Origin: an uncultured Mailhella sp.
GTDB lineage: Bacteria; Desulfobacterota; Desulfovibrionia; Desulfovibrionales; Desulfovibrionaceae
DNA: 7,397 nt
Assembly: GCA_944324625.1 (NCBI GenBank)
Contig: CALUWZ010000084.1
Location: 1 to 7,397 of the forward strand
Direction: 5' to 3'
Part shown: one piece after another, positions 6,542-7,397 of the stretch
How positions within the stretch are numbered: the stretch's first letter is position 1
How the letters are laid out: every line of letters begins with the position of its first letter
Translations under genes and position numbers: made by a program
The notes under the pieces: generated by a model
Databases searched by the model: none
Told to the model about the DNA's origin: nothing
The model's input: only the letters and a program-made list of their open reading frames with translations

Positions 6542-7397
6542 CTATTTGTAAAGAGCTCTCATCAAAGAGTCGGCAATGTCGTCAAGGTCGACAATTTCAT
6601 GGGCAAGCTTGGCTTCCACCACGGCTCTCGGCATACCGTAAACAACACAGGTGTCTTCGCTTTGGGCAATAATGTAACCGCCCTTGGCACGCAGAACCTT
6701 TGTTCCCTCGCAGCCGTCGCTGCCCATGCCTGTCATGGTCAGTCCGACTACTTTGTGAGCCATGACGGATACGGACTCGTTCAAAATATTTGCTGAAGGC
6801 TTATATAATTCTGAAGTCGGTTCAAGAGAAATTTTAATATGGGGCATGGCGCCTCTGGTGGTAAGGCTTATATGATGACCGCCGGGGCAAACATAGGCCA
6901 CGCCTGAAACGAGCGTATCTCCGTCCTGAGCTTCTTTAACTTTAATTTTGCACAGACTGTCCAGACGTTTTGCAAAAGCACCCGTAAAGGCTGCAGGCAT
7001 GTGCTGGGCAATCAGAATACAGGCAGGAAAATTGGCAGGCAGAGCGGAAAGAACTTTCTGCACAGCCGGCGGCCCGCCTGTGGAAACGCCTATGGCAACG
7101 ATATCGCGCTTCGGCTTGCCTGTGGGCAGCGGCTCATTGGAAGGCACATACGTTGCCTGACCGGGAGCGGCTTTTATGGACAGGGAACTTAATCTGGATG
7201 CGGAAGAGGCGCCTGCCGCAGAAGCAGACAATCCGGCAGTACGGGATGAAAGGGAAGAAAGTCTTCCCGCAGAAGAAACTCCGGCAGAAGATGCCGTTCC
7301 CAGTACAGAACCTGTTTTGGCGGCAGGTTTACGCAGCTTGGAAGTCCATAAGCGGCTGACGTTTTTCTTTGCCAGAAATTTGACTTTTTCCGTCAGT
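6542..7397 (-). CDS. cheB: Chemoreceptor methylesterase CheB (5' end beyond window)
   Basis: CheB removes methyl groups from receptor glutamates (and deamidates glutamines in many species) and is activated by phosphorylation of an N-terminal receiver. The visible 284 residues begin with LTEKVKFLAKK, which looks like the last receiver helix; the receiver lies outside the window. A Ser/Ala-rich linker of about 80 residues follows, then the complete methylesterase domain (about 97-284). The catalytic triad is visible: Ser105 in GVSTGGP, His132 in QHMP and Asp227 in TGMGSDG (numbering from the first visible codon). PGGHH (171-175) and the terminal helix are also present. The frame stays open through the window edge with no ATG; a TTG at 7231 falls mid-linker and is not the start. 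The linker carries an internal 23-residue duplication. cheB leads the visible unit and is followed after 22 bases by the HEAT gene. Confidence 0.95.
   Translation of the reverse strand, partial: LTEKVKFLAKKNVSRLWTSKLRKPAAKTGSVLGTASSAGVSSAGRLSSLSSRTAGLSASAAGASSASRLSSLSIKAAPGQATYVPSNEPLPTGKPKRDIVAIGVSTGGPPAVQKVLSALPANFPACILIAQHMPAAFTGAFAKRLDSLCKIKVKEAQDGDTLVSGVAYVCPGGHHISLTTRGAMPHIKISLEPTSELYKPSANILNESVSVMAHKVVGLTMTGMGSDGCEGTKVLRAKGGYIIAQSEDTCVVYGMPRAVVEAKLAHEIVDLDDIADSLMRALYK
7163..7294 (-). repeat. cheB: Imperfect tandem duplication coding the CheB linker
   Basis: Two units of 23 residues follow one another in the CheB linker, from 7294-7232 and 7225-7163. Both contain SSA[GS]RLSSLS, and about 14 of 20 aligned residues are identical. 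The DNA is much less alike than the protein: for example, one serine is TCT in one unit and AGT in the other. This suggests an old duplication, or composition constraint on the linker. Confidence 0.6.

Noticed and set aside
7229..7231. TTG as a possible start of cheB at 7231
   Set aside because: The frame is open upstream to the window edge, upstream codons encode what looks like the end of the receiver domain, and the TTG lies inside the duplicated linker.

Overview
The window is one block of chemotaxis (chemosensory) genes, all read from the minus strand, so transcription runs from high to low coordinates. In that order it holds the 3' part of cheB (7397-6542), a large HEAT-repeat protein (6519-4549), cheR with a long extra N-terminus (4556-3003), a 156-base gap, cheY (2846-2475), and the 5' part of a very long cheA (2446-1, running off the window). 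The plus strand has no convincing gene. I see no RNA gene, mobile element or CRISPR array.

Motifs identify the four Che proteins with confidence. CheB has its Ser/His/Asp catalytic residues, CheR its SAM-binding motif, CheY its phospho-acceptor Asp and acid pocket, and CheA its HPt domains, dimerisation helices and ATPase N-box. Moderate GC, alanine/proline/glutamate-rich linkers, a multi-HPt CheA and a HEAT protein inside the cluster suggest a Desulfovibrio-like member of Desulfobacterota. That placement is an inference from style and was not tested by any comparison.

Layout and expression: cheB, the HEAT gene and cheR are tightly packed. There are 22 bases between cheB and the HEAT gene, and the HEAT and cheR reading frames overlap by 8 bases. 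This looks like one translationally coupled unit for receptor methylation and demethylation plus a scaffold-like partner. The cheR-cheY gap then holds a possible weak terminator, followed by a promoter with a TAAA-N15-GCCG-TATAA layout. That is close to the flagellar sigma-28 (FliA) consensus, and its TATAAT also matches a sigma-70 -10 box. cheY and cheA therefore probably form a second transcription unit, likely expressed with late flagellar genes.

How the parts should work together: CheA autophosphorylates on HPt histidines and passes phosphate to CheY and to the CheB receiver, which lies beyond the window edge. CheR and CheB set receptor methylation. Points that stand out are: (1) a third, degenerate HPt in CheA with Thr at the histidine position; (2) the HEAT protein coupled to cheR; (3) the ~240-residue low-complexity CheR extension with repeated F-[AS]-G motifs; (4) an internally duplicated Ser/Ala linker in CheB; (5) the sigma-28-like promoter and the hairpin in the cheY leader. 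No CheW, CheD or receptor gene lies inside the window.
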